Source of the DNA: Actinomyces minihominis
GTDB lineage: Bacteria; Actinomycetota; Actinomycetes; Actinomycetales; Actinomycetaceae
DNA: 64,000 nt
NCBI RefSeq assembly: GCF_900187855.1
Contig: NZ_FYEG01000006.1
Span: forward strand, 1 to 64,000
Reading direction: 5' to 3'
A program made the position numbers and the translations under genes. Below are positions 34,407 through 45,928 of the stretch, piece after piece. Under the pieces are notes generated by a model. The model worked only from the letters and a program-made list of their open reading frames with translations, made no database searches and was not told the origin of the DNA. Position 1 is the stretch's first letter. Each line of letters starts with the position of its first letter.

Positions 34407-35506
34407 TGAATCAAGAGAGCATGATGGTGCAAAACCGCATCGACCCCGGTGCGGGACTTGAGTTCGGCATGTATACCCTGGGTGATCACCTGCCGAACCC
34501 CTCGACGGGTGAACGGGTTAGCGCCCGCGAACGAATCCGTGAGTTCGTGGAGTACAGCAAGCTTGCAGAGCAGGCCGGGTTCGACTTCTTTAGCGTGGGT
34601 GAAAGCCACCAGGAGTTCTTTGCCTCCCAGGCACACGCTGTCATCCTCGGGGCAATTGCGGAGGCGACCAGCACCATCAAGATTGGTTCGTCCTCGACTA
34701 TCGCCTCGACTTCCGATCCCGTGCGTATCTACGAGAACTTCGCAACCCTGGATCTGCTTTCGGATGGCCGCGCCGAGATCATCGCGGGACGCGCCTCCCG
34801 CATCGGCCTCTTCGATCTGCTCGGTTACGACGTGCGAGACTACGAGGAGCTGTTTGAGGAGAAGTTCGACCTCCTTCGGCAAATCAACCGTGAAGAAGTG
34901 GTGAACTGGCAGGGTCAGTTCCGCCCTCCCCTGCACAATGCTGAGGTACTCCCCCGCCCCGTGGACGGACAGATGCCGATCTGGCGCGCTGTTGGTGGAC
35001 CCCCTGCCAGCGCAATCAAGGCTGGTATGGCTGGGGCTCCGATGGTTCTGGCGCAGCTCGGCGGACCCGTCTCTAGCTTCAAGTACACCATCGATGTTTA
35101 CCGTGACTCCTTGGCGCGCAGCGGTTATGACCCCGCGGACTTCCCCGTGGCCACCGCAGGCTTCCTCTACGTGGCTGAGACCTCCCAGAAGGCGCTGCAG
35201 GAAACCTACCCTCACATCAATGAGGGCATGATCCGGACCAACGGTCGCGGCATGCCGAAGCAGATGTTCGCCCAGGGCACCCACCCCCACAACGTGCAGA
35301 ACATCGGCAGCGTGCAGGAGGTTATCGATAAGATCCTCTACCAGCACGAACAGTTCGGTCACCAGCGCTTCATGGGGCAGATGGACTTCGGTGGCATCCC
35401 CTTCAAGAACGTCATGCGCAACATCGAAGTTATCGGCGAAGAAATCATCCCCGTCGTCAAAAAGTACACCCGGGCCAAGAACCAGAACGAGGTGACCCAG
35501 CCGTGA
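34406..35506 (+). CDS. LLM-class FMN-dependent monooxygenase, CE1758 family
   Basis: A flavin-dependent oxidoreductase of 366 residues with the luciferase-like TIM-barrel. Family traits are GLEFGMYTLGDHLPNPSTG at the N-terminus, FFSVGESHQEFF, ILGAIAEATSTIKIGSSSTI, and GRAEIIAGRASRIGLFDLLG. Such enzymes need reduced FMN supplied by a partner reductase, which is encoded immediately downstream with a GTGA overlap. GGAG precedes ATG 34406. The organic substrate is unknown. Confidence 0.92.
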   Translation: MNQESMMVQNRIDPGAGLEFGMYTLGDHLPNPSTGERVSARERIREFVEYSKLAEQAGFDFFSVGESHQEFFASQAHAVILGAIAEATSTIKIGSSSTIASTSDPVRIYENFATLDLLSDGRAEIIAGRASRIGLFDLLGYDVRDYEELFEEKFDLLRQINREEVVNWQGQFRPPLHNAEVLPRPVDGQMPIWRAVGGPPASAIKAGMAGAPMVLAQLGGPVSSFKYTIDVYRDSLARSGYDPADFPVATAGFLYVAETSQKALQETYPHINEGMIRTNGRGMPKQMFAQGTHPHNVQNIGSVQEVIDKILYQHEQFGHQRFMGQMDFGGIPFKNVMRNIEVIGEEIIPVVKKYTRAKNQNEVTQP

Positions 35507-36069
35507 AGATCGTAGGACTATCTGGATCCAGGGTGGGGACCTCCACCAAGACCGCCATGACCCACGCCATGGACGTCCTCGCGATGAACTATCCCGAGGT
35601 CGAAACGCAACTCCTCGACCTCGCCGAACTGGACGTCCAGTTCTCAGACGGACGCAACTACCTAGAGTACGAGGGCGATACCCGCGACATCGCCACCGCC
35701 CTCATGGAGGCCGATGCAATCATCGTCGGTACCCCGATCTTCCAGGCTTCCATCCCAGGCGCCCTGAAGAATGTCTTCGACCTGCTGCCCGTCAGCGCCC
35801 TCGAAGACAAGGTGGTCGGAATCATCGTCACCGCCGGAACCGACAAGCACTTCCTGGTGGCTGAGCAGCAGCTGCGCCCCATCCTCACCTACATGAAGGC
35901 CCAGGTGGTGCAGAGTTACGTCTTTGCTGAGGGGTCCGCTATTCACCGCGGTCAGATCATCAGCGACGACGTCACCATGCGTATCGACCGCCTCCTTGAG
36001 GACACCGTGACCCTGACCAACACCTACGCGCTGATGAGGCAGGAACGAGAGGCGCAGTACGCGTTCTAA
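35503..36069 (+). CDS. NAD(P)H-dependent FMN reductase, CE1759 family
   Basis: A flavodoxin-fold protein of 188 residues with the phosphate-binding loop LSGSRVGTSTKT and the flavin loop GTPIFQASIPGALKNVFDL. It is the dedicated FMNH2 supplier of CE1758-type luciferase-like monooxygenases. The GTG start overlaps the monooxygenase stop by four bases. The marR, monooxygenase and reductase genes form one compact operon. Confidence 0.93.
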   Translation: MKIVGLSGSRVGTSTKTAMTHAMDVLAMNYPEVETQLLDLAELDVQFSDGRNYLEYEGDTRDIATALMEADAIIVGTPIFQASIPGALKNVFDLLPVSALEDKVVGIIVTAGTDKHFLVAEQQLRPILTYMKAQVVQSYVFAEGSAIHRGQIISDDVTMRIDRLLEDTVTLTNTYALMRQEREAQYAF

Positions 36070-36191
36070 AGTCCCTTTCAAAACCGGTGGGTGTGTCTTC
36101 CTCAGAACCCATGGATTACGATCAGGAGATCCTGGGTTCATCCGAGGATCGTCGGTCCCTGGATCCCGGGCAGATCGTGGGGGGAACTGCA

Positions 36192-36638
36192 ATGACAGGT
36201 ATCACCGAGAACGGCATTGAGATCGACCGCGAGATCGCTGCACCACCGGCCCTGGTGTTTGAAGCTCTGACACGTTCGGAGATGTTTGCGCGCTGGTTTG
36301 GTGGCGGTGAGGTAGAGGTTCCATTCGACCGCCTCGACTATCACGCAGAGGTGGGCAAGAAGTGGGTTGCGACCATGGTGCTGCCCGATGGAGACACGAT
36401 TGACTGGGCTGGGAAGTTCCTCGAGGTCGATCCTCCGTTTCATCTGCTGATGACGATCACGGATCAGCCGCCTGAGGACAACGCCAGCCAGCTGGCATAT
36501 GACCTGACTACCACGGCCACGGGAACACACCTGCGGGTCTCGCAGGAAACCCCGGGCTTCACCGAGGAAGAGCAGTTGGCCACCATCGCCGGCACGCAAA
36601 CCTTCTTGGACGTCCTCGTCGAGATCGTGGAGGGGTAG
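36192..36638 (+). CDS. SRPBCC/AHSA1-family protein
   Basis: A cytosolic protein of 148 residues with the START-like fold signature IDREIAAPPALVFEALT, FARWFGGGEV and TDFLEV-type strands leading to a C-terminal helix (TFLDVLVEIVEG). Members bind hydrophobic ligands or act as Hsp90-type activators, and the specific function is unknown. GGGGGGAA precedes ATG 36192. In mycobacteria an SRPBCC protein is the toxin partner of the MT0933-type antitoxin. Here the two genes are 20 kb apart, so no pairing is implied. Confidence 0.85.
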   Translation: MTGITENGIEIDREIAAPPALVFEALTRSEMFARWFGGGEVEVPFDRLDYHAEVGKKWVATMVLPDGDTIDWAGKFLEVDPPFHLLMTITDQPPEDNASQLAYDLTTTATGTHLRVSQETPGFTEEEQLATIAGTQTFLDVLVEIVEG

Positions 36639-36649
36639 CAAGCAAAGAA

Positions 36650-36674
36650 CCCCGGCATCTCAACGATGCCGGGG
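36650..36674. terminator. Terminator of tRNA-Ala and of the SRPBCC gene
   Basis: A perfect 10-bp stem (36650-36659 with 36665-36674) has a 5-nt loop. On the minus strand it lies 9 bases past tRNA-Ala and is followed by TTCTTTGCTT. On the plus strand it lies 11 bases past the SRPBCC stop. Confidence 0.75.
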
Positions 36675-36683
36675 CCTGTGTCG

Positions 36684-36756
36684 TGGAGCCGAGGGGACTC
36701 GAACCCCTAACCCTCTGCTTGCAAAGCAGATGCGCTACCAATTGCGCCACGGCCCC
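36684..36756 (-). tRNA. tRNA-Ala(TGC)
   Basis: A 73-nt minus-strand cloverleaf. The acceptor stem GGGGCCG pairs with CGGCTCC (one G-U pair), the anticodon loop is TTTGCAA with anticodon TGC, the T loop is TTCGAGT, and the discriminator is A. CCA is not encoded. It lies downstream of tRNA-Ile(GAT), the standard order after gyrA in actinobacteria. Confidence 0.96.
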
Positions 36757-36802
36757 TACGTTGGAATCCTTAGGTTTCCCTAGTTCATCCTGCCTCTTGC
36801 GG

Positions 36803-36934
36803 TCATTTCCCGTTACCGGGCTTGACGCTGTGCCAGAAGCGATCGTTGTCCATCATATCCATGACCATCGAAGTAGCAAGAACTGCGACCCCGAGAACTA
36901 CAACACTAAGTGCTGCGCGTCCAAGGAACTTCAT
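36803..36934 (-). CDS. DLW-39-like microprotein
   Basis: A 43-residue protein with one hydrophobic helix (about residues 5-22) and a short charged C-terminus containing RFWHSVKPG. GGAAGG lies about seven bases upstream of ATG 36934. It sits between tRNA-Ile and tRNA-Ala downstream of gyrA, exactly where actinobacteria encode the DLW-39 family. The DLW triplet is replaced by RFW here. The family assignment is therefore by position, length and layout. Function is unknown. Confidence 0.65.
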   Translation of the reverse strand: MKFLGRAALSVVVLGVAVLATSMVMDMMDNDRFWHSVKPGNGK

Positions 36935-36961
36935 TCCTACACCTTCCGGCCCTGTTGATGG

Positions 36962-37035
36962 TGGGCCTAGATGGACTCGAACCATCGACCTCAGTCTTAT
37001 CAGGACTGCGCTCTAACCAACTGAGCTATAGGCCC
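36962..37035 (-). tRNA. tRNA-Ile(GAT)
   Basis: A 74-nt minus-strand cloverleaf. The acceptor stem is GGGCCTA/TAGGCCC. The anticodon stem CAGTC/GACTG encloses loop CTGATAA with anticodon GAT. The T loop is TTCGAGT, the discriminator is A and CCA is not encoded. Confidence 0.97.
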
Positions 37036-37085
37036 CTCAACAAAGAGAAAGATTACCTGCTGAGCAATAAATAGCCAAACCATGA

Positions 37086-37125
37086 GGCCCCCGAATGGCG
37101 CGATTTACATCACCGTTCAGGGGCC
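37086..37125 (-). terminator. Terminator after the DUF3566 gene
   Basis: A 13-bp stem with one mismatch (arms 37086-37098 and 37113-37125) and a 14-nt loop lies 23 bases past the DUF3566 stop, before tRNA-Ile. No pronounced T tract follows. Confidence 0.6.
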
Positions 37126-37147
37126 CTGTGGTTAGGAACAGTCTGGC

Positions 37148-37618
37148 TTACTCATCCATCAGAGAGACCCTGATGCCACCGACCAAAGTTGCAACCAGGT
37201 TGTAGAGCAAGGAAACCAGCGTGGCAATCGCCGTGAAGATGACGATGTTCGCTACGCCAATGATGGTGGCGTACGAAATGACGCGGGGAAGTCGGACGTA
37301 CTCAAGCAGGGTGAGGAAGCGATCGGCCCCAAGGTCGATGAGGAAGTCCTCAACAGATCCAAAGACGTTCATTCCGTCGAGGACGAACCAGACCACAACC
37401 GTTGCGACAACCGAGGCGATGCCGAGGGCGATCGATAGAAGGAAAGAGACCTTCAGGACCGGCCAGGCATCAATCTTGGCAATCGTCAGTTCAACGCTGC
37501 GGGGCTCATCAACATAGTGGGAGTCGTGGTGCTCGTACACCTCATCACGGTTCTCCGTGTCGTCTTTATACCCGGCGTGAGTGGGTGCTTCGTAGCTGCC
37601 CTGCGTCTGATCACTCAT
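37148..37618 (-). CDS. DUF3566 transmembrane protein
   Basis: A protein of 156 residues. A polar, His/Glu/Asp-rich N-terminal half precedes the DUF3566 core with two transmembrane helices (about 54-78 and 113-140), starting with [20 protein letters not shown]. The family is found next to gyrA throughout actinobacteria and its function is unknown. ATG 37618 overlaps the gyrA stop by eight bases, so it is translated from the gyrase transcript. Confidence 0.92.
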   Translation of the reverse strand: MSDQTQGSYEAPTHAGYKDDTENRDEVYEHHDSHYVDEPRSVELTIAKIDAWPVLKVSFLLSIALGIASVVATVVVWFVLDGMNVFGSVEDFLIDLGADRFLTLLEYVRLPRVISYATIIGVANIVIFTAIATLVSLLYNLVATLVGGIRVSLMDE

Positions 37619-40376
37619 TCGCGTTCTCCTCGCTGCTCACAGCGTCGGCTTCCTCAGGTGAGGTGATTACCTCAGTGGCCTCTTCGGCCTCTTCCGAGCC
37701 TACCTGAGACTCTTCCTCATCCACCTGCGACTCCGTGTTCCTCGTAATAGCAATTACTCGGTCTTCTTCGTCGGGACGAGAAAGGATGACGCCGACGGTG
37801 TTACGTCCGGTGGGGCGAACATCCGAAACATTGACGCGGATGATCTTGCCGCCCTCAGTAATCGCCAGCAGTTCCTCATCAGCCGTGGTGACGAGGGCGC
37901 CCACCAGGTCACCCCTGTCCTTACGCAGGTCAGCCACCTTGATACCGAGGCCACCACGCCCCTGCGACCGGTACTCGGAGAGCGGGGTACGCTTCGCGTA
38001 ACCGCCCTCGGTAACAACCATGAGGTCGGCCCCCTCCTTGACGACCTCCATGCTGAGCAGCTCGTCGCCCTCTCGCATGCGAATGCCGCGGACGCCCGAG
38101 GTGGTACGACCCATGGGGCGCAGCGCCTCATCGGAAGCCTCAAAACGCAGTGACATGCCGTTGCGGGTCGCAAGAATGAGGTCATCCGTGGCGTTGGCGA
38201 TCTGTGCCGAGACCAGCTCGTCTGAATCACCGTCTTCGTCCTCACGAAGGTTGATCGCGATGACACCGGCCTGACGCGGAGAGTTGTAGGCCGACAGCTT
38301 CGTCTTCTTCACCAGACCGTCACGGGTGGCGAGGACGAGGTAATCGGCATCCTCGTAGGTGGTGATGGCCATGACCTGGGCGATCGACTCACCGGGACGG
38401 AAGGCCAGCTGGTTGGCAACGTGCTGCCCCTTGGCGTCTCTACCGCCCTCGGGTATCTCATAGGCCTTGACCCGGTAGACCTGGCCCTTGTTCGTGAAGA
38501 ACAGCAGCCAGTCGTGGGTATTGGTGACAAAGAAGTGGGCAATCGCGTCATCCGTGCGCAGGGAAGTTCCCCGCACACCCTTACCGCCGCGCTTCTGCGC
38601 CCGGTACTGGTCGAGCTTGGTGCGCTTTGCAAAGCCCTCTCGCGTGATTGTGACGACGACATCTTCCTGCGGAACGAGGGCCTCAATCGAGATCTCCGGT
38701 CCGTAGGGAACGATCTTGGTTACGCGATCATCGCCGTACTTGTCGTTGAGTTCAGCCAGTTCTTCACCGATAATCTCGCGCTGACGAACTGGGCTTTCCA
38801 GAATGCCCAACAGTTCTTCGACACGAGCAGCGATCTCGGCGTGCTCGTCCATGATCTTCTGGCGTTCCATGGCAGCCAGGCGACGCAGCTGCAAAGAGAG
38901 AATCGCGTCGGCCTGCACCTGGTCGACCTCGAGTAGCGACATCAGACCCTGGCGTGCTTCATCAACCGTGGGGCTGCGACGGATGAGGGCGATGACCTCA
39001 TCCAACAGGTCCAGAGCCTTGAGGTAGGCCTCAAGGATATGGAGGCGTTCACGAGCCTTCGCCAGGCGGAACTGGGTGCGGCGCACGATGACATCGATCT
39101 GGTGCTTGACCCAGTAGTGGACGAAGCCGTCAATTGACAGCGTCCTCGGTACCCCATCAACCAGAGCCAGCATGTTGGCCGGGAAGGATTCTTGAAGTGA
39201 GGTGCGCTTGTAGAGGTTGTTGAGGACGACGTTGGGGATCGCGTCACGCTTGAGGACGATGATCAGGCGCTGGCCGTTGTGCCCCGAGGTCTCGTCACGG
39301 ATATCTGAGATGCCCTGGATCTCTCCGTTACGGGTCAGCTCGGCAATCTTGATGGACAGGGTGTCGGGATTGACCTGGTAGGGCAGGGCCTTGATGACCA
39401 GGCAGGTGCGACCGTGAATCTCTTCAACGTCAACGATGGCGCGCTGGACGATGGAGCCACGGCCGGTGCGGTAGGCATCCTCGATGCCCTTGCGGCCCAG
39501 GATCGTTGCTCCTGAGGGGAAGTCCGGGCCCTTGATGAAGCCAAGCAGTGCCTCAAGCAGCTCTTCGCGGGTCGCATCTGGGTTCTCCAGGTACCACTGG
39601 ATGCCAGAGACAACCTCGCGGAGGTTATGGGGTGGAATCCTGGTTGCCATACCAACCGCAATACCCTCGGAACCGTTAACAAGCAGGTTCGGGTAACGGG
39701 CCGGAAGGACCACGGGCTCCTGGTTCCGTCCGTCGTAGTTGTCTTGGAAATCAACGGTGTTTTCGTCAATATCGCGGACCAGCTCCATGGAGAGCGGTGC
39801 CATCTTGCACTCGGTGTAACGGGGAGCCGCCGGGCCCAGGTTTCCGGGGGAACCGAAGTTACCCTGTCCGGTTACCAGCGGGTAGCGCAGCGACCAGGGC
39901 TGCACCATGCGGGCTAGGGCGTCGTAAACCGAGGAGTCGCCGTGCGGGTGAAAGTGAGCCATGACGTCACCTACGACACGCATGCACTTGTAGAAGCCTG
40001 CGGTGGGACGGTAACCACCGTCGTACATGGTGTAGATGATGCGTCGGTGGACCGGCTTGAGGCCGTCCCTCACGTCTGGCAGAGCTCGACCAACGATGAC
40101 CGACATGGCGTAGTCCAGGTAGGAACGCTGCATTTCGGACTCAAGTTCAACCGCGTCAATATGACCGGTATCGCCGTTCTCGTCCTCTTCATCACCCTGT
40201 TGGTTTTCCTCGCCAGGGGTGATGACGGTACCTGCAACTTCTGCCTGTTCGAGGGCGTCCTCGGTGGCGTCAGCTACGGCCTCAGCAATCTCTTCTGGTT
40301 CGAAGTTGTCGTCATTCACGTTCACATCACCGTTGTCGCGAGTCTCGTTGTCATCGGGAAAATTCTTCTCAGTCAC
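37611..40376 (-). CDS. gyrA: DNA gyrase subunit A
   Basis: The breakage-reunion subunit, 921 residues. The catalytic tyrosine is Y187 in AAPRYTEC. The quinolone-determining segment [10 protein letters not shown] has S148 and D152, which correspond to E. coli S83 and D87 and are unaltered. The C-terminal beta-pinwheel has GyrA-box QKRGGKG. Family members usually begin about 10-30 residues before the [13 protein letters not shown] block. Here about 80 acidic residues precede it, and the C-terminal tail is also acidic. The GTG start has GAGG eight bases upstream. Confidence 0.97.
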   Translation of the reverse strand: MTEKNFPDDNETRDNGDVNVNDDNFEPEEIAEAVADATEDALEQAEVAGTVITPGEENQQGDEEDENGDTGHIDAVELESEMQRSYLDYAMSVIVGRALPDVRDGLKPVHRRIIYTMYDGGYRPTAGFYKCMRVVGDVMAHFHPHGDSSVYDALARMVQPWSLRYPLVTGQGNFGSPGNLGPAAPRYTECKMAPLSMELVRDIDENTVDFQDNYDGRNQEPVVLPARYPNLLVNGSEGIAVGMATRIPPHNLREVVSGIQWYLENPDATREELLEALLGFIKGPDFPSGATILGRKGIEDAYRTGRGSIVQRAIVDVEEIHGRTCLVIKALPYQVNPDTLSIKIAELTRNGEIQGISDIRDETSGHNGQRLIIVLKRDAIPNVVLNNLYKRTSLQESFPANMLALVDGVPRTLSIDGFVHYWVKHQIDVIVRRTQFRLAKARERLHILEAYLKALDLLDEVIALIRRSPTVDEARQGLMSLLEVDQVQADAILSLQLRRLAAMERQKIMDEHAEIAARVEELLGILESPVRQREIIGEELAELNDKYGDDRVTKIVPYGPEISIEALVPQEDVVVTITREGFAKRTKLDQYRAQKRGGKGVRGTSLRTDDAIAHFFVTNTHDWLLFFTNKGQVYRVKAYEIPEGGRDAKGQHVANQLAFRPGESIAQVMAITTYEDADYLVLATRDGLVKKTKLSAYNSPRQAGVIAINLREDEDGDSDELVSAQIANATDDLILATRNGMSLRFEASDEALRPMGRTTSGVRGIRMREGDELLSMEVVKEGADLMVVTEGGYAKRTPLSEYRSQGRGGLGIKVADLRKDRGDLVGALVTTADEELLAITEGGKIIRVNVSDVRPTGRNTVGVILSRPDEEDRVIAITRNTESQVDEEESQVGSEEAEEATEVITSPEEADAVSSEENANE

Positions 40377-40397
40377 TGTTGTGTTCCTCTTTTCCCG

Positions 40398-42811
<2,414 letters not shown>

Positions 42812-43459
42812 TTATCCATAGGTGTCTCGGGGGCCCCGACCCCCGCGGTAGGTTCGCTTTCCCCTGGTCCATGATGGCGCCTGAGGTCCTCGGACGATGA
42901 CCTTATCCACAACCCCCGCGCCGACTCGCTCATCGATGCGCCTGTGAATATGAGGCAACAGCAGTTGCAGTTGCTGGGCCCACGCTGTGGAATCGGCCCG
43001 TGCAATCAGTGTTCCGCCCTCAAAACTCTCAATGGGACAGTGAGCCGCCACCTGCGGTCCAACGATCTCCTCCCAGTCGGCGGTGACGGAGGCTACCGAG
43101 AGGGTGGAAGTCCACCCACGTTTCTTGGACTCCATGCCTAGGACGTCACCCAGAAGCTGAGGATCCCAACGTGATCTTCCAGGGCCGGTCTTCGAACGAT
43201 ACGTCCCGGGGGGCGGCGTCCATTTTTTCTTGGCACTTGAGGTCCCGGGAAACTCCTCCTCGGTGACGTCCTCATTGCCCGGTCCCTGAGTCTGATTCGA
43301 TTTGGGGTTCGGTGTCTTGCCGAAATCGGCGACTCCACCCGCTGACTTTTGGACCGAGGGCGACGTGAAGTTGCCCTTTTCAAAGACTTGAGCGCGTTGC
43401 TTTCTATAGAAACTCTTGGCGGTCTCAGCGCGCCGTAGCTCGTCATCCTGATCACTCAC
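42812..43459 (-). CDS. dciA: DUF721 / DciA-family protein
   Basis: A protein of 215 residues. A long basic, disordered N-terminal half is followed by the DUF721 domain (about 100-195), recognisable from VTADWEEIVGPQVAAHCPIESFEGGTLIARADSTAWAQQL. DciA-type proteins act in loading the replicative helicase and occupy this recF-gyrB position in actinobacteria (Rv0004 in M. tuberculosis). The GTG start overlaps the recF stop by eight bases. A perfect DnaA box (42903-42911) lies in its coding sequence. Confidence 0.9.
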   Translation of the reverse strand: MSDQDDELRRAETAKSFYRKQRAQVFEKGNFTSPSVQKSAGGVADFGKTPNPKSNQTQGPGNEDVTEEEFPGTSSAKKKWTPPPGTYRSKTGPGRSRWDPQLLGDVLGMESKKRGWTSTLSVASVTADWEEIVGPQVAAHCPIESFEGGTLIARADSTAWAQQLQLLLPHIHRRIDERVGAGVVDKVIVRGPQAPSWTRGKRTYRGGRGPRDTYG

Positions 43460-44771
43460 GCCCCTCTACCCCCTCTTCGCCTACCTCTGTGTCCCCGGCG
43501 CTTTCAGTGATGACCTCAGTCTGACTGAAACCCTCTTCATCGCGGAAGACTCGAATCTTGTGAGCGCTAAGGTTATCCGGAATATCGCCCTCAACGGCCA
43601 CGGTGACAATGACCTGTTCGACCTTCGCCATCTGTTCGAGCAGGCCGCGTCGGCGGCTGGTATCCAGCTCTGCAAAGACATCATCCAGAATCAACACCGG
43701 GTAGTCATCGTCAAGTCGCAAGAGCTGCAGTTCTGCCAGGCGGAGCATCAGTGCGGACGACCAGAGTTCACCGTGGCTGGCATAGCCCTTGACCGGAAGA
43801 CCATCAAGAATCACTAAAAGATCATCACGATGGGCCCCCTCGAGATTCACTCCCCGGCGCAGTTCCTTGTCACGAATCTGCCGAAGTGCAAACACGTAAT
43901 CCTCGGTGAGGGCAGCAATCTGAGCTTCAGCATCGCCCTCGATACGCCCCCCGACTACCTCAATCCCAGCGGAGAGGGGATTTTCTGTTCCACCAGAAGA
44001 ATTCTGGTCCTCCTCTTCCCCCGTCGTGCTGCCGACCCCACTGCCCCGACCCGCCAGGTGCGAGCGGTAGGAGATCCTGGCATGCCGGTCCCCCGTGGTG
44101 ATCTCGTTGTAGGCCTCGGTCACCAGGGGTTGCAGTGCGGCAACTACCGCTTGGCGGTGAACAACGATGGTTGCAGACAGCTCTGCAAGCTGTCTGTCCC
44201 ACACCTCAAGAATGGACTCATCCTCGGGTGACAGGCCCCTTCCCGAACGTCCCAACTGCTTAAGGGTGGCTCCGCGCTGACGCAGAACCCGATCGAAATC
44301 CTGGCGGACTCCAAGAAAATGGGGGCGCAGCTTCGTGACGATCTCGTCGAGGAAGCGCCTCCGAGTTGAAGGGTCCCCCCTGAGAAGTTCGAGGTCCTCC
44401 GGCGCGAAAACTACGGTTCGCAGTCGTCCCAGGAGCTCCCGAGGAGCAACATTCGACTTATTGAGCCGTCCTCGATTGGCCCTTCCCCGTGCAATCTCAA
44501 GTTCAAGAAGGCTGGATCGCCCGGCCTCTTGAACCCGGGCTCGAACCACGGCCCCACCCGGCTGTTCTTCGCCCTCTTTCGCTACGCGAACCAGAGCTGA
44601 AGAGGACGAAACCCTGTGTGAAGAGAAGGTTGACAGGTATGCCAGGGCTTCAACCAGGTTGGTTTTACCACGGCCGTTCTGCCCGACCAGGACCACAACT
44701 GAGGCTGGAAGCTCAACGACCTGTTCCCGGTAGGAACGGTAGTCGTTGAGCGCCAGGTGGGAAACATACAC
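43452..44771 (-). CDS. recF: DNA replication and repair protein RecF
   Basis: An SMC-like ATPase of 439 residues, somewhat longer than the usual 360-400. Walker A is GQNGRGKTN (about residue 30), the signature region is NLEGAHRDDLL, and Walker B is YPVLILDDVFAELD. An insertion of about 30 Gly/Ser/Glu residues near 245-275 and an acidic tail account for the extra length. RecF loads RecA at gaps through RecOR. GTG 44771 has only a poor GAGG overlapping site, so coupling to dnaN is likely. Confidence 0.95.
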   Translation of the reverse strand: MYVSHLALNDYRSYREQVVELPASVVVLVGQNGRGKTNLVEALAYLSTFSSHRVSSSSALVRVAKEGEEQPGGAVVRARVQEAGRSSLLELEIARGRANRGRLNKSNVAPRELLGRLRTVVFAPEDLELLRGDPSTRRRFLDEIVTKLRPHFLGVRQDFDRVLRQRGATLKQLGRSGRGLSPEDESILEVWDRQLAELSATIVVHRQAVVAALQPLVTEAYNEITTGDRHARISYRSHLAGRGSGVGSTTGEEEDQNSSGGTENPLSAGIEVVGGRIEGDAEAQIAALTEDYVFALRQIRDKELRRGVNLEGAHRDDLLVILDGLPVKGYASHGELWSSALMLRLAELQLLRLDDDYPVLILDDVFAELDTSRRRGLLEQMAKVEQVIVTVAVEGDIPDNLSAHKIRVFRDEEGFSQTEVITESAGDTEVGEEGVEGRE

Positions 44772-44791
44772 CTCGGTTGGTTTCGGTCAGC

Positions 44792-45928
44792 CTATGCCCC
44801 GAAACGAACGGGCATCAGCAAGTACTTGAACATTGCGTCGGCTTCACCGTTTTCTTCAGCCTGCCCCATGACTACGGCAGCCTTGTTGGCATCGGTGAAA
44901 CCGAAGCGAACGAACTCGGTGTCCAGAGCAGACAGGCCGTCCTGCAGGTAGCCGGGGTTAAATGCCGTTCGAAGTGGTTCTGCAGAGGTGGAAAGAACAA
45001 CCGATTCCTGTGCTTGAGCAGCTTCCTTCTGTCCGGCATCCAGGGTGAGGAAACCGTCCTCGAACACTAGGCGAACCGGAGTTTTACGTTCCACAACCAG
45101 CCCCACGCGCTTCACGGCTTCAAGAAGTTCAACCCGGTTGCAGACATACTCCAGGGGAGTTACCTCTGGGAAAAGTTTGCGAACGGGTGGGTAGTCACCA
45201 TCCATCAGCGAAGACGTGGCCTGACGGTCCCCCGTAGAGAATCCAATGATTGAGGCGCGATCTGTTGCAGATGCCTGCGAAATCGAGATGTCAATGGTTC
45301 CGCCCCCACCGAGGTTGCGTGCCACGTCCTGGAGCACTCGGGCTTTGACCAGCATCTGCGAGTTGAAGCTAGACGAGACGGGTGACCAGCGCAGTTCTCG
45401 CTGGGCTAGCCGGTAGCGGTCGGTAGCGAGGAGGGTAATCCGGTCCCCATCAATTTCAACTCTCACACCGGTGAGCAGAGGAAGGGTGTCATCGCGTGAA
45501 GTAGCAATTGCCACCTGCGTGATTGCCTGAGACAGGGCATGAGCATCGGCAGTGCCGGCCAGTTCCGGGAGAACGGGAAGTTCCGGGTAGTCCTCAAGAG
45601 CCATGGTTCCGAGGCCAAACTTGGCCCGCCCGCACTCTACGTCAACCTGTGGTCCATTCAGGGTGATGACGACATCCTGGTTGGGCAGTGCCTTGGCAAT
45701 CTCAGAGATGAGTCGACCTGAGACAAGAGCTTCACCCGGCTCGATCACCTGCGCTTCAACCCGGGAGCGAGCGGAGACTTCGTAGTCAAATGATGAGAAC
45801 TCAACCTCGCCCTCACCTGCTGACAGCCTCACGGCAGAGAGAATCGGGATGGTTGGACGTTGCTGCACAGCACGCGATGTCCACGAAACTGCATCCGAGA
45901 AGGCATCACGGGAGAGCTTGAACTTCAC
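44792..45928 (-). CDS. dnaN: DNA polymerase III beta sliding clamp
   Basis: The processivity clamp, 378 residues with three repeated clamp domains. It starts MKFKLSRDAF and ends KYLLMPVR in the typical C-terminal YLLMPVR motif. GTG 45928 is set by GGAGG four bases upstream. An extension of seven codons upstream is open but lacks a ribosome site. It is separated from dnaA by the predicted origin. Confidence 0.96.
   Translation of the reverse strand: MKFKLSRDAFSDAVSWTSRAVQQRPTIPILSAVRLSAGEGEVEFSSFDYEVSARSRVEAQVIEPGEALVSGRLISEIAKALPNQDVVITLNGPQVDVECGRAKFGLGTMALEDYPELPVLPELAGTADAHALSQAITQVAIATSRDDTLPLLTGVRVEIDGDRITLLATDRYRLAQRELRWSPVSSSFNSQMLVKARVLQDVARNLGGGGTIDISISQASATDRASIIGFSTGDRQATSSLMDGDYPPVRKLFPEVTPLEYVCNRVELLEAVKRVGLVVERKTPVRLVFEDGFLTLDAGQKEAAQAQESVVLSTSAEPLRTAFNPGYLQDGLSALDTEFVRFGFTDANKAAVVMGQAEENGEADAMFKYLLMPVRFGA

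Noticed and set aside
34403-35362. 319-codon minus-strand frame opposite the luciferase-like gene
   Set aside because: It lies entirely antisense to a gene with clear family motifs and has no ribosome site or protein-family features.
36192-36638. SRPBCC protein as toxin partner of the MT0933-like protein
   Set aside because: The genes are about 20 kb apart with no shared regulation, and the SRPBCC fold is very common. Pairing cannot be claimed from sequence.
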